From Arthrobacter horti (GTDB lineage Bacteria > Actinomycetota > Actinomycetes > Actinomycetales > Micrococcaceae), in contig NZ_JAVALS010000008.1 of NCBI RefSeq assembly GCF_030731045.1, forward strand, positions 1-64,000: a stretch of DNA of 64,000 nucleotides. The letters are read 5' to 3'. The position numbers were made by a program, and so were the translations under genes. A model generated the notes under the pieces. The model searched no databases and was not told where the DNA came from. It saw only the letters and a list, made by a program, of their open reading frames with translations. Positions 36,812-45,267 of this stretch are shown piece by piece; position 1 is the stretch's first letter; every line of letters starts with the position of its first letter.

Positions 36812-37089
36812 TGATCATGTATGTCAAGGTTGTATGGCACCACGAATTCGATGAAGAACCGACTCTCTTGCTCAGTGAGATCGAGAACAGACGTGAGGTC
36901 CGCAAGGTGGAGAAGTTCGGGGACGGACGCACCCAGTTCGCTGGCCCAGAGGGCTCCACGGGCGACACTACGCTGTCCGAGACTTTGATGCCGTCTCCTA
37001 GGGAGATCGCGCAAGACCCGCAGTTCTCACTAGAGCTAATGAGTGCAGAAGATTTCGAGGCAGAGTGGCGGGCTGCCGGCGGACGCTGA
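36811..37089 (+). CDS. DUF6881-type immunity-like protein
   Basis: 92 aa. The pattern YVKVVWHHEFDEEPTLLLSE, then REVRKVEKFGDGR, GSTGDTTLSE and PSPREIAQDPQFS matches my recollection of DUF6881, a small domain found in polymorphic-toxin immunity loci. The ATG overlaps the stop of the broken DUF4265-like gene. It remains an open intact frame. Family match from memory. Confidence 0.7.
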   Translation: MIMYVKVVWHHEFDEEPTLLLSEIENRREVRKVEKFGDGRTQFAGPEGSTGDTTLSETLMPSPREIAQDPQFSLELMSAEDFEAEWRAAGGR

Positions 37090-37412
37090 AGGCCGGGCAC
37101 CGGTCCGATGTCTCGGTCCGGCTTGTTGAGTCAGATCGGGCTAAGCTACTGGCGAGTGTCTTCCGCGAGGGCTCGCGCAGTGTGATGTTCCGATTCCCTG
37201 AAGCGGGCGAACACGAGGACGGAGACATGTTTGGCGCAATCATCGAAGAGCTTGTCGAGCAGCCCGACGGTCAACTCCGTGCCCGTGTGATGTTCAGGAG
37301 CGACCTCGCCCGAATCTACGTGATGCCTGGCGCCACATTCGAGGTTTGGTACGCCCAAGCAATCGGCGACGGAGTCGTTGAGCCGTGGATCGGTCCGCGT
37401 CGCCAGCGATGA
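37065..37412 (+). CDS. Hypothetical protein in immunity array, start uncertain
   Basis: Up to 115 aa from GTG 37065, overlapping the DUF6881 gene by 25 nt. The C-terminal part (MFGAIIEELVEQPDGQLRAR and PGATFEVWYA) reads like a real small beta-rich domain with balanced charge. The N-terminal 15 residues (CRRTLKAGHR) may be noise, so the gene could have lost its own start. The next small frame starts in its stop (ATGA). Confidence 0.45.
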   Translation: MAGCRRTLKAGHRSDVSVRLVESDRAKLLASVFREGSRSVMFRFPEAGEHEDGDMFGAIIEELVEQPDGQLRARVMFRSDLARIYVMPGATFEVWYAQAIGDGVVEPWIGPRRQR

Positions 37413-37534
37413 GTACAGAAAGTAATCGGCCGCCGGTCCGGCTCTGGGAAGGACCAATCGAACAGCCCATCTATCGTGACCGTGACGGTGAACGAAGCCG
37501 CGATATGTCGTCGCGGCTTTCGCGAAACGCGTAG
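37409..37534 (+). CDS. Possible short final gene of the immunity array
   Basis: 41 codons, MSTESNRPPVRLWEGPIEQP then IYRDRDGERSRDMSSRLSRN, with ATGA overlap to the upstream gene. RLWEGPIEQPIYRD looks coding, but the end is Arg/Ser-rich and may be out of frame, so it is probably a fragment. Confidence 0.3.
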   Translation: MSTESNRPPVRLWEGPIEQPIYRDRDGERSRDMSSRLSRNA

Positions 37535-37581
37535 GAGCGCGCACCGGTGATAAACACGGTCTCGATGTCGTCGACCTTCAT
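37471..37581 (-). CDS. Possible 36-aa gene fragment
   Basis: MKVDDIETVFITGARSYAFR... begins in the stop of the 37578-37760 frame (ATGA) and overlaps the short plus-strand frame. One of the two opposing frames must be a shadow. No family recognised. Confidence 0.25.
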   Translation of the reverse strand: MKVDDIETVFITGARSYAFRESRDDISRLRSPSRSR

Positions 37582-37760
37582 CGCGTCGCACGGATCAGCT
37601 GGGCTTCGGCCTCGACGTCGATGCGCCGGACCTGGGCAGCTGCGACCAACGGCGCGATCGACGTCCTTTCAGTAGTTTTCGGAGGGTGTCCAGTCTCAGC
37701 GCCTTGCGCATCGCCGTCTGCAGCGACCACCCCAGCAGCGGCCTCAGCCTGCACGTTCAT
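37578..37760 (-). CDS. Possible 60-aa small protein
   Basis: MNVQAEAAAGVVAADGDAQG... Ala/Glu-rich, about 60 aa. GGGAGG lies 6 nt before ATG 37760 on the minus strand, a far better ribosome site than chance. No family or hydrophobic segment. Together with the downstream overlapping frame it may be the remains of a mobile or regulatory unit. The rest of 37413-37820 holds nothing else recognised. Confidence 0.35.
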   Translation of the reverse strand: MNVQAEAAAGVVAADGDAQGAETGHPPKTTERTSIAPLVAAAQVRRIDVEAEAQLIRATR

Positions 37761-37820
37761 CACGCACCTCCCGAGTCAGAGCCGCGCCGTTCACCATACA
37801 ATCCGGGCCGCGTCTGGCTT

Positions 37821-37850
37821 TCGACAAGAAACGTCACGGGACGGTAGAAT
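37821..37850 (+). promoter_or_regulatory. rpsO promoter
   Basis: -35 TCGACA (37821-37826) and -10 TAGAAT (37845-37850) with an 18-bp spacer, about 115 nt upstream of the rpsO GTG. It is the best two-box promoter in the window and provides a long leader. Confidence 0.65.
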
Positions 37851-37973
37851 CGGGGAGGATCCGGCTGCAGTCCGTGGTTGCCGGTCCCTGCTCGCTGTCC
37901 TCTTCGGTGGACCGGGCACACCCGGCAGTGAGTCTCTGTCCGGGCCGCACGGCACACTCAGTAGGAGTTCACT

Positions 37974-38243
37974 GTGGCACTTGACGCCGCCGTAAAGACG
38001 CAGATCATCAACGAATACGCCACCCACGAGGGTGACACGGGTTCCCCCGAGGTCCAGATCGCTGTGCTGTCCAAGCGCATCGCCGACCTGACGGAGCACC
38101 TGAAGTTCCACAAGCACGACCACCACACCCGCCGTGGCCTGATGGCCCTGGTCGGTCGCCGTCGTCGTCTGCTGCGCTACCTGCACGACACCGACATCAG
38201 CCGCTACCGTTCGCTCATCGAGCGCCTCGGCCTGCGCCGCTAG
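37974..38243 (+). CDS. rpsO: 30S ribosomal protein S15
   Basis: 89 aa, the normal S15 length. [19 protein letters not shown] (about 16-34), [20 protein letters not shown] and [12 protein letters not shown] are diagnostic. It binds 16S rRNA early in 30S assembly. GTG start with TAGGAG 7-12 nt upstream. Followed by a strong hairpin and then pnp, the near-universal rpsO-pnp order. Confidence 0.98.
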   Translation: MALDAAVKTQIINEYATHEGDTGSPEVQIAVLSKRIADLTEHLKFHKHDHHTRRGLMALVGRRRRLLRYLHDTDISRYRSLIERLGLRR

Positions 38244-38250
38244 TTGGTCT

Positions 38251-38283
38251 GGAAGCGGCCCGCTCCTCGAGCGGGCCGCTTCC
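38251..38283 (+). terminator. Hairpin after rpsO
   Basis: Perfect 15-bp stem GGAAGCGGCCCGCTC / GAGCGGGCCGCTTCC with 3-nt loop, 7 nt after the rpsO stop. There is no T-tract, so it may be a terminator, an attenuator, or an RNase-processing site before pnp. Confidence 0.7.
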
Positions 38284-38292
38284 TGCAGTATC

Positions 38293-38316
38293 GCCCGGTT
38301 CAGCGATGAGCCGGGC
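38293..38316 (+). promoter_or_regulatory. Second hairpin in the pnp leader
   Basis: GCCCGGTTCA / TGAGCCGGGC (9 of 10 pairs) with loop GCGA, 140 nt before pnp. pnp leaders in other bacteria form stem-loops used for autoregulation, so this may do the same. Confidence 0.4.
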
Positions 38317-38455
38317 ACCGAAAAACCTCACGTGACCTGAGCCCGCGGCATTCGCGGTCCTCGGTAGTGACCTCCGGGCCGGATCCCGCCCCGAGGGTCT
38401 CGATCGAAGACCGGGTGCCGGGTGCAGGGCACCGACAACGAAACGGAGGTGACCC

Positions 38456-40693
38456 ATGGAGGGTCCCGAAATCCAGTTCTCCGAGGCGATCATCGACAAC
38501 GGCCGATTCGGCCAGCGCGTGATCCGCTTTGAAACCGGCCGTCTGGCCAAGCAGGCCGCAGGTGCGGCCATGGTGTACATCGACGATGACACCGCACTCC
38601 TCTCCGCCACCACCGCCGGCAAGCAGCCGCGCGAGGGCTTCGACTTCTTCCCGCTGACCGTCGATGTGGAAGAGCGCATGTACGCCGCCGGCCGCATCCC
38701 GGGCAGCTTCTTCCGCCGCGAGGGCCGTCCCTCCACCGAGGCCATCCTGGCTTGCCGCCTCATGGACCGCCCGCTGCGCCCCGCCTTCGTGAAGGGCCTG
38801 CGCAACGAGGTCCAGATCGTGGTGACCGTGCTGGCCATCAACCCGGACGAGCTCTACGACGTGGTGGCCATCAACGCCTCCTCCATGTCCACGCAGCTCT
38901 CCGGCCTGCCGTTCTCCGGCCCGATCGGCGGCGTCCGCGTCGCCCTCGTCGCCGACGAGCAGGGCACCCAGTGGGTCGCCTTCCCGAAGCACTCCCAGCT
39001 CGAGAACGCCGTCTTCGACATGGTCGTGGCCGGCCGCATCGCCGGTGACGACGTCGCCATCATGATGGTCGAGGCCGAGGCCACCGACAACTCCTGGAAC
39101 CTCATCAAGGAACAGGGCGCCACCGCTCCCACCGAGGAGATCGTGGCCGAAGGCCTCGAGGCCGCCAAGCCGTTCATCAAGGCTCTGTGCGAGGCCCAGG
39201 CCGACCTGGCCGCCCGTGCCGCCAAGCCGACCGTGGAGTTCCCGGTCTTCCTGGACTACCAGGACGACGTGTTCGCCGTCGTCGAGTCCGCTGCCGCCGC
39301 CCGCCTGTCCGAGGTCTTCCAGATCGCCGACAAGCAGGAGCGCGACAACGCCTCCGACGCTCTCAAGGACGAGGTTCTCGCCTCTCTGGCCGAGCAGTTC
39401 GAAGGCCGCGAGAAGGAGCTCTCCGCAGCCTTCCGCGCCGTCACCAAGCAGGTGGTGCGCCAGCGCATCCTCAAGGACCAGGTCCGCATCGACGGCCGTG
39501 GCCTGACGGACATCCGCCAGCTCACCGCCGAGGTCGAGGTCCTGCCCCGCGTGCACGGCTCCGCCATCTTCGAGCGCGGCGAGACCCAGATCATGGGTGT
39601 CACCACGCTGAACATGCTCAAGATGGAGCAGCAGATCGACTCCCTGTCGCCGGAGAAGACCAAGCGCTACATGCACAACTACAACTTCCCGCCGTACTCC
39701 ACCGGTGAGACCGGCCGCGTCGGCTCCCCGAAGCGCCGCGAGATCGGCCACGGCGCCCTCGCCGAGCGCGCCCTGGTGCCGGTGCTGCCGAGCCGCGAGG
39801 AGTTCCCCTACGCGATCCGTCAGGTGTCCGAGGCCCTCGGTTCCAACGGCTCCACCTCCATGGGTTCCGTCTGTGCCTCCACCCTGTCCCTGCTGAACGC
39901 CGGTGTGCCCCTGAAGGCCCCCGTCGCCGGCATCGCCATGGGCCTGGTCTCCGACGAGGTGGACGGCCAGACCCGTTACGCCGCCCTGACCGACATCCTG
40001 GGCGCCGAGGATGCCTTCGGCGACATGGACTTCAAGGTCGCCGGCACCCGTGAGTTCGTCACGGCCATCCAGCTGGACACCAAGCTGGACGGCATCCCGG
40101 CCTCCGTCCTGGCCGCCGCCCTGAAGCAGGCCCGCGAGGCCCGCCTCCACATCCTCGACGTGATCAACGCCGCGATCGACACCCCGGACGAGCTCTCCGA
40201 GTTCGCCCCGCGCGTCATCGCCGTGAAGATCCCCGTGGACAAGATCGGCGAGGTCATCGGCCCCAAGGGCAAGATGATCAACCAGATCCAGGAGGACACC
40301 GGCGCGGACATCTCCATCGAGGACGACGGCACCGTGTACATCGGCGCCACCAACGGCCCGTCCGCCGAGGCCGCCCGCTCCGCGATCAACGCCATCGCCA
40401 ACCCGCAGATCCCCGAGGTCGGTGAGCGTTACCTGGGCACCGTGGTCAAGACCACCACCTTCGGTGCGTTCGTCTCACTGACCCCGGGCAAGGACGGCCT
40501 CCTGCACGTCACCGAGCTGCGCAAGCTCGCCGGTGGCAAGCGAGTGGACAACGTCGAGGACGTCGTCTCCGTGGGCCAGAAGGTCCAGGTGGAGATCACC
40601 AAGATCGACGACCGTGGCAAGCTCTCCCTCTCCCCGGTGGTTGAGGACGAGTCCGCTTCCGACGATGAGGCCGCACTGGTCGGCGAAGCCTGA
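38456..40693 (+). CDS. pnp: Polyribonucleotide nucleotidyltransferase (PNPase/GpsI)
   Basis: 745 aa phosphorolytic 3'-5' exoribonuclease. Two RNase PH domains (about 15-240 and 345-560; [14 protein letters not shown] and the active-site stretch [14 protein letters not shown]), an all-helical linker, a KH domain ([17 protein letters not shown], about 598) and a C-terminal S1 domain ([15 protein letters not shown], about 660). GGAGGTGACCC provides the ribosome site. The M16 peptidase gene starts 3 nt after the stop. Confidence 0.97.
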   Translation: MEGPEIQFSEAIIDNGRFGQRVIRFETGRLAKQAAGAAMVYIDDDTALLSATTAGKQPREGFDFFPLTVDVEERMYAAGRIPGSFFRREGRPSTEAILACRLMDRPLRPAFVKGLRNEVQIVVTVLAINPDELYDVVAINASSMSTQLSGLPFSGPIGGVRVALVADEQGTQWVAFPKHSQLENAVFDMVVAGRIAGDDVAIMMVEAEATDNSWNLIKEQGATAPTEEIVAEGLEAAKPFIKALCEAQADLAARAAKPTVEFPVFLDYQDDVFAVVESAAAARLSEVFQIADKQERDNASDALKDEVLASLAEQFEGREKELSAAFRAVTKQVVRQRILKDQVRIDGRGLTDIRQLTAEVEVLPRVHGSAIFERGETQIMGVTTLNMLKMEQQIDSLSPEKTKRYMHNYNFPPYSTGETGRVGSPKRREIGHGALAERALVPVLPSREEFPYAIRQVSEALGSNGSTSMGSVCASTLSLLNAGVPLKAPVAGIAMGLVSDEVDGQTRYAALTDILGAEDAFGDMDFKVAGTREFVTAIQLDTKLDGIPASVLAAALKQAREARLHILDVINAAIDTPDELSEFAPRVIAVKIPVDKIGEVIGPKGKMINQIQEDTGADISIEDDGTVYIGATNGPSAEAARSAINAIANPQIPEVGERYLGTVVKTTTFGAFVSLTPGKDGLLHVTELRKLAGGKRVDNVEDVVSVGQKVQVEITKIDDRGKLSLSPVVEDESASDDEAALVGEA

Positions 40694-40696
40694 TCG

Positions 40697-42037
40697 ATGG
40701 CAGCCATTGAGCTGCCTCTGAGCGTGGAGCAGGGCCGTTCGGTCCTGCTCCACGCTCATGAGGGGGCAGAAGTACGCCGCACCATCCTCCCCGGAGGAGT
40801 GCGCGTCCTGACCGAATCCATGCCGGGCCAGCGCTCGGCGAGCATCGGCTTCTGGGTGGGCGTCGGGTCCCGCGACGAGGTGGAAGGCCAGCACGGCTCC
40901 ACCCACTTCCTGGAGCACCTGCTCTTCAAGGGCACCCGGCGTCGCACCGCGCTGGAGATCGCCTCCGCCTTCGACGAGGTGGGCGGCGAGTCCAATGCGG
41001 CCACGGCCAAGGAGAGCACCTGCTACTACGCGCGGGTGCTGGACCGGGACCTGCCGATGGCCATCGACGTCATCGCGGACATGATCACCGGTGCCGTCCT
41101 GGATCCTGACGAACTGGAGCAGGAACGGGAGGTCATCCTCGAGGAGATCGCCATGGACGCGGATGATCCGACGGATGTGGCGCACGAGCACTTCGTCGCC
41201 GCCGTCCTGGGCGACCACCCGCTGGGCCGCCCCATCGGCGGCACTCCGGAGGCCATCCGCGCCGTCGCCCGCGACGCCGTGTGGGAGCACTACCAGGACC
41301 ACTACGGCTCGCACGAGCTCGTGGTGACCGCCGCCGGCGGCCTGGACCACGACGTCGTGTGCTCACTCGTGGAGGGCGCGCTTCGGGAGGCCGGCTGGCC
41401 GCTCGACGCGGGGCAGCAGCCGTCGCCCCGCCGTTCCTCAGATCCGGCCGCCATCTCCGGCCTGCCCGGGCTTCACGTGGTCAAGCGCCAGGTGGAGCAG
41501 GCCAACATCATCCTGGGCTGCCCCGGACTGGTGTCCAACGACAGCCGCCGCTACGTCATGAGCGTGCTGAACACCGTCCTGGGCGGTGGGATGTCGTCCC
41601 GGCTGTTCCAGGAGATCCGTGAGAAGAAGGGCCTGGTCTACTCGACCTACTCCTTCTCCTCGGCCTATGCCGACGCCGGCTACTTCGGCCTGTACGCGGG
41701 CTGCAGCCCTGCCAAGGTGGGGCAGGTCATCGGTCTGCTGCAGGCCGAGCTGGAGAAGCTGGCCGCGGACGGGATCACCGAGCTGGAACTCACCAAAGCC
41801 AAGGGCCAGCTGGCCGGCGGGATCGTGCTCGCCCTGGAGGACACCGGCTCACGGATGTCGCGCCTGGGCCGTGCCGAACTTGTGTCCGGCGAGTTCCAGA
41901 GCATCGACGACACCCTGGCGCTGATCGACGGGGTCACGGCGGAGCAGGTGCTGGAGCTTGCGCGGGAGATGTCCTCCCGCCCCCGCACCATCACCGTCGT
42001 GGGACCGTTTGAGGAGACGGAGACCTTCGGGCTCTGA
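40697..42037 (+). CDS. M16-family zinc peptidase (processing-peptidase-like)
   Basis: 446 aa. The inverted zinc motif HxxEH is HFLEH at residues 70-74, with the distal Glu in QEREVILEEIAM (about 150). The R/Y pair of the C-terminal domain (SSRLFQEIREKKGLVYSTYS) is present. It is homologous to mitochondrial processing peptidase beta and to PepR of M. tuberculosis (Rv2782c), also beside pnp. Substrates unknown. Ends 9 nt before a very long hairpin. Confidence 0.93.
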   Translation: MAAIELPLSVEQGRSVLLHAHEGAEVRRTILPGGVRVLTESMPGQRSASIGFWVGVGSRDEVEGQHGSTHFLEHLLFKGTRRRTALEIASAFDEVGGESNAATAKESTCYYARVLDRDLPMAIDVIADMITGAVLDPDELEQEREVILEEIAMDADDPTDVAHEHFVAAVLGDHPLGRPIGGTPEAIRAVARDAVWEHYQDHYGSHELVVTAAGGLDHDVVCSLVEGALREAGWPLDAGQQPSPRRSSDPAAISGLPGLHVVKRQVEQANIILGCPGLVSNDSRRYVMSVLNTVLGGGMSSRLFQEIREKKGLVYSTYSFSSAYADAGYFGLYAGCSPAKVGQVIGLLQAELEKLAADGITELELTKAKGQLAGGIVLALEDTGSRMSRLGRAELVSGEFQSIDDTLALIDGVTAEQVLELAREMSSRPRTITVVGPFEETETFGL

Positions 42038-42046
42038 TTCTCCGAA

Positions 42047-42111
42047 CCAACTGGTCGGGTCTATCTGTCGTTATGGGACACCCAAAGCGACAGATAGACC
42101 CGACCAGTTGG
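42047..42111. repeat. 65-bp hairpin with perfect 24-bp arms
   Basis: Left arm 42047-42070 (starts CCAACTGGTCGGG, ends CTATCTGTCG) and right arm 42088-42111 (starts CGACAGATAG, ends CGACCAGTTGG) are perfectly complementary over 24 bp, with a 17-nt loop. It lies between the convergent M16 and moaD genes and would terminate both. The arm length far exceeds normal terminators, there is no T-tract, and it looks like a mobile or dispersed palindromic unit. Confidence 0.85.
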
Positions 42112-42112
42112 C

Positions 42113-42382
42113 TTAACCGCCGGCGAAGGGCGGGAGGACGTCCACCGTGTCGCCGGGGGAGAGGGGCTTCTCACGGTCCTTCGCGGCCACGCCGTTGACC
42201 AGGAATGAGCTCCGGGACAGGACCCGGGCGAGCTCGGGAGCGGAAGGTTCGACGTCGCGCGGTTGCGCGGTCAGGGTCTCCAGCAGTCCGGCGAGGGTCA
42301 ACGACGCCGCGGAGTCGTCGAAGCGCTCCTCCTCGGCGCCGGCGGCGGCACGGGCCGCGGCGAAGTACCGTACCGTGATCAC
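42113..42382 (-). CDS. moaD: MoaD-type molybdopterin synthase sulfur carrier
   Basis: 89 aa ubiquitin-like protein. It ends VDVLPPFAGG; the terminal Gly-Gly is thiocarboxylated and donates sulfur to MPT via MoaE. RYFAAARAAAGAEEE at the N-terminus is typical. The stop lies next to the long hairpin. Located 49 nt downstream of moaA on the same strand, so probably co-transcribed. The partner moaE is 5 kb away on the other strand. Confidence 0.93.
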   Translation of the reverse strand: MITVRYFAAARAAAGAEEERFDDSAASLTLAGLLETLTAQPRDVEPSAPELARVLSRSSFLVNGVAAKDREKPLSPGDTVDVLPPFAGG

Positions 42383-42431
42383 GGGTGTCTCCTAAGTCTG
42401 GTGCAGAGCAGTCTGATGCGGGAAGAAAAGG

Positions 42432-43547
42432 TCAGCCGCCGATGGCACTCATGGAGCGGTCCGGCTGGACGAAGTCCGGGGCATCGAGCCCCACGTGGCC
42501 CATGCCGTGGGCCTTCGGTTTGACCCACATGGCCTCCTGCCAGCGCAGCGCCAGCTCGGCGTCGTCGGCCCCGGCCCGGAGGTGACTGAGCAGATCGAAC
42601 TCCTCACGGGAGAACAGGCAGCTCATGATCTTGCCTTCGGCCGTGATGCGGGTGCGCCGGCAATCGGAGCAGAACGGCTCCGTGACGGAGGCGATGATGC
42701 CCACGGTGCCCAGGACCTCGCCGGTCTCCCGGGAGCGCACCGTGAAGCGTTCGGCGGGTGCGCCGTCGCGGTTGCGGGGGTCCGGCCCCAGCTCCACGTG
42801 CTCCGAGAGCAACTCCCGCGTCTGCGCGGCCGTCACCAGCTTCTCGCGCCGCCAGATGTGGTCCGCGTCCAGTGGCATCTGCTCGATGAAGCGGAGTTCG
42901 TAGCCGTGCTCCAGGGCCCAGTGGAGCAGATCCGGGGCCTGGTGGTCGTTCAGCCCGCGCATGAGCACCGCGTTGAGCTTCAGGGGGGTCAGGCCCGCGG
43001 CGGCGGCCGCCTCGATGCCGGCCAGGACCTGGTCCAGGAAGTCCCTCCGGGTCAGCTCGGCGAAGGTCTCCTGGTGGATCGAGTCGAGGGAGACGTTGAT
43101 GCGGCTCAGTCCGGCCTCGGCCAGCGCCTTCGCACGGGATGCGAGGCCCACGGCGTTGGTGGTCATGGAAATCGGGAGATCCGGGTGATCCGAGCGGACC
43201 GCGGCGATGATCTCCACCAGTTCCGCCCGCACCAGAGGCTCGCCACCCGTGAGCCGCAGTTCGCGCACTCCCAGTTCACGGACGCCGATCCGCACCAGGC
43301 GCCGGATCTCCTCGGGGCTCATGAGCCGGTTCTTCGGCAGCCAGGCAAGCCCGTCGGCGGGCATGCAGTAGGTGCAGCGCAGATTGCACTTGTCAATGAG
43401 TGAGATCCGCAGGTCCGTGGCGCGGCGCCCGAAGCGGTCCAGCAGACCCTCGTGCTCCGGCATGGCGATCCTCTCGCCAGAGGGTGCGGGGGACGGCGAC
43501 CCGGGCATGCCGAGCTGCACGCGTCCGTTTCCAGCCGTCGTGTTCAT
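42432..43547 (-). CDS. moaA: GTP 3',8-cyclase
   Basis: 371 aa radical-SAM enzyme starting molybdenum cofactor synthesis. N-terminal cluster CNLRCTYC (Cys54, 58, 61), GGEPLV SAM motif, second cluster CSDC...IMSC near residue 290, and C-terminal Gly-Gly needed for activity. ATG 43547 is chosen because the longer frame continues antisense through the molybdoenzyme gene. Divergent from that gene across about 100 bp. The N-terminal 30 residues before the core are unusually long and Pro/Gly-rich. Confidence 0.95.
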   Translation of the reverse strand: MNTTAGNGRVQLGMPGSPSPAPSGERIAMPEHEGLLDRFGRRATDLRISLIDKCNLRCTYCMPADGLAWLPKNRLMSPEEIRRLVRIGVRELGVRELRLTGGEPLVRAELVEIIAAVRSDHPDLPISMTTNAVGLASRAKALAEAGLSRINVSLDSIHQETFAELTRRDFLDQVLAGIEAAAAAGLTPLKLNAVLMRGLNDHQAPDLLHWALEHGYELRFIEQMPLDADHIWRREKLVTAAQTRELLSEHVELGPDPRNRDGAPAERFTVRSRETGEVLGTVGIIASVTEPFCSDCRRTRITAEGKIMSCLFSREEFDLLSHLRAGADDAELALRWQEAMWVKPKAHGMGHVGLDAPDFVQPDRSMSAIGG

Positions 43548-43637
43548 GTGATTCACACTACGCCAGATGACCGGAAAGAGACCTTTCGGTTCCGTCATAT
43601 CCTCGCTCACGGAGGCTCCGGAGAGACGCCGCGGACC

Positions 43638-43643
43638 TACGCT
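43638..43643 (+). promoter_or_regulatory. -10 element of the molybdoenzyme gene (leaderless layout)
   Basis: TACGCT, then 6 nt, then the ATG at 43650. The intervening GGAAGC could also act as a weak ribosome site if transcription began earlier. Confidence 0.45.
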
Positions 43644-43649
43644 GGAAGC

Positions 43650-45245
43650 ATGAACGGAGAAGCTTCCACCGGGGCGGCCCCCGGGTTCCAGGGCCGGTGG
43701 GCCGGCCCCGCCCTCGCCGCCCTCTGCGGCCTTCTGGCGGTGGGTCTCGGCCTTCTGTCCGGGGAACTCCTGAGTGCTTGGCTGAGCCCGTCGGTCTCGC
43801 CCCTGAACGCCGTCGGAGCCGTGATGATCGACGCCTTCCCGGGACCTGTGAAGGACTGGGCCGTCGCCAACTTCGGTACCAATGACAAGCTGGTCTTCGG
43901 TGTCACCATGCGGGTCATCGTCGCCCTGCTGGCGTGCGCCGCCGGGGTGCTGGAGCGCCGGAAGCGGGGTATCGGCGTGGGCCTGGTGATCGCGATCGGC
44001 GTGCTCTCGGCGGCCGCGGGGGCCTCCCGGCCCGACGGTGGCACCACACCGGCGTTCCTCGGCATCCTGTCGGGGGCCGTCGCGGCCATCGTGCTCGCGG
44101 TCCTGATCGAGCGTCTGCGTGCCTGGACGGACCGGCCCCGGACTCAGACGCTGCGCTCCGCGAGCGGCACCGACCGCCGTCGCTTCCTGAGCGCCCTGGG
44201 CCTGAGCGCCGTCGGCGTCGCCATCCTGGCCGTCGGCACGGCGGTGGCGCAGGGCGCGGTCACCGGTTACCAGAACGCCCGCGCGGCCCTGAAGCTCCCG
44301 GCGCCGAAGAAGGCCGCGCCGGCTCCGCCGAGCGACCCGCCGGTGCCCGGCATCCCCAGCTGGACCACCCCGGCGGACTCGTTCTACCGGATCGACACGG
44401 CCCTGGTGGTGCCCTTCCCGGACCCGGATACTTGGCGGCTGAGGGTGACGGGCATGGTGGACCAGGAAGTGACCATGACCTTCGCCGAGCTCCTGGCCAA
44501 GCCCCTCGAGGAGCACGACGTGACCCTCACCTGCGTCTCCAACGAGGTCGGCGGGAACCTCATCGGCAACGCCCGGTGGCTCGGCTGGCCGGTGCGCGAA
44601 CTGCTGGCCGAGGCCGGTGTGAAGCCGGGTGCGGACATGGTGCTCTCCACGAGCGTGGACGGCTTCACCGCGGGCACGCCGTTGGCCGCCCTGCAGGACG
44701 GCCGCGCAGCGATCCTGGCGGTCGGCATGAACGGGCAGCCCCTGCCGCCGGAGCATGGTTTCCCGGTGAGGATGGTGGTTCCGGGCCTGTACGGGTACGT
44801 CTCCGCGACCAAGTGGCTGACGGAGCTGAAGGTGACCACCTTCGCTGCCGACTCCGGCTACTGGATCCCCCGGGGGTGGTCGCCTCTGGGGCCCATCAAG
44901 CGTTCCAGCCGGGTGGATGTGCCGCGGGACGGGCAGTCCCTTCACGCCGACGCCGTCCTGGGCGGTGTGGCGTGGGCACAGGGCGTCGGCGTAGCCTCCG
45001 TGGAGGTGAGGATCGACGACGGCGCGTGGCGTGCCGCGCGTCTGGGCGGCGACGGGGGAGCGGACTCATGGCGCCAGTGGTGGCTTCCGCTGGCCGAGGC
45101 GGCCGGCGGCGTGCCGGGCCACGGGAAGCACACGGTGACCGTCCGGATGACCGGACGCGACGGAACCGCCCAGAGCACCGATCAGGTCCCTCCCGCGCCG
45201 AATGGCTCCAGCGGGCTTCACTCGGTCGGCTTCACGGTGTCGTGA
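43650..45245 (+). CDS. Membrane-anchored sulfite-oxidase-like molybdopterin oxidoreductase
   Basis: 531 aa. About five membrane helices fill residues 15-215 (for example LAALCGLLAVGLGLLSGELL and FLGILSGAVAAIVLAVLIE). The soluble part then has the oxidoreductase molybdopterin-binding domain (about 245-420) with the Mo-ligand cysteine in VTLTCVSNEVGGN (about 294) and GLYGYVSATKWLTELKVTTF, and a C-terminal Mo-co dimerisation-like domain. The catalytic part probably faces outside. It lies within the cofactor genes, so it is probably their main client. Substrate unknown. Confidence 0.9.
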   Translation: MNGEASTGAAPGFQGRWAGPALAALCGLLAVGLGLLSGELLSAWLSPSVSPLNAVGAVMIDAFPGPVKDWAVANFGTNDKLVFGVTMRVIVALLACAAGVLERRKRGIGVGLVIAIGVLSAAAGASRPDGGTTPAFLGILSGAVAAIVLAVLIERLRAWTDRPRTQTLRSASGTDRRRFLSALGLSAVGVAILAVGTAVAQGAVTGYQNARAALKLPAPKKAAPAPPSDPPVPGIPSWTTPADSFYRIDTALVVPFPDPDTWRLRVTGMVDQEVTMTFAELLAKPLEEHDVTLTCVSNEVGGNLIGNARWLGWPVRELLAEAGVKPGADMVLSTSVDGFTAGTPLAALQDGRAAILAVGMNGQPLPPEHGFPVRMVVPGLYGYVSATKWLTELKVTTFAADSGYWIPRGWSPLGPIKRSSRVDVPRDGQSLHADAVLGGVAWAQGVGVASVEVRIDDGAWRAARLGGDGGADSWRQWWLPLAEAAGGVPGHGKHTVTVRMTGRDGTAQSTDQVPPAPNGSSGLHSVGFTVS

Positions 45246-45255
45246 GCGTTCCTGC

Positions 45256-45261
45256 CAGAAT
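45256..45261 (+). promoter_or_regulatory. -10 element of moeA (leaderless layout)
   Basis: CAGAAT, then 6 nt, then ATG 45268. The hexamer lacks the first T, so this is a weaker case. Confidence 0.35.
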
Positions 45262-45267
45262 GGGGCC

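Noticed and set aside
43452-43649. N-terminal extension of the molybdoenzyme gene
   Set aside because: It would overlap moaA on the other strand and lacks a signal or motif. The ATG at 43650 sits next to a promoter hexamer.
42432-44945. 837-aa extended moaA frame
   Set aside because: The upstream 470 residues run antisense through the molybdoenzyme gene and look random. MoaA proper begins at 43547.
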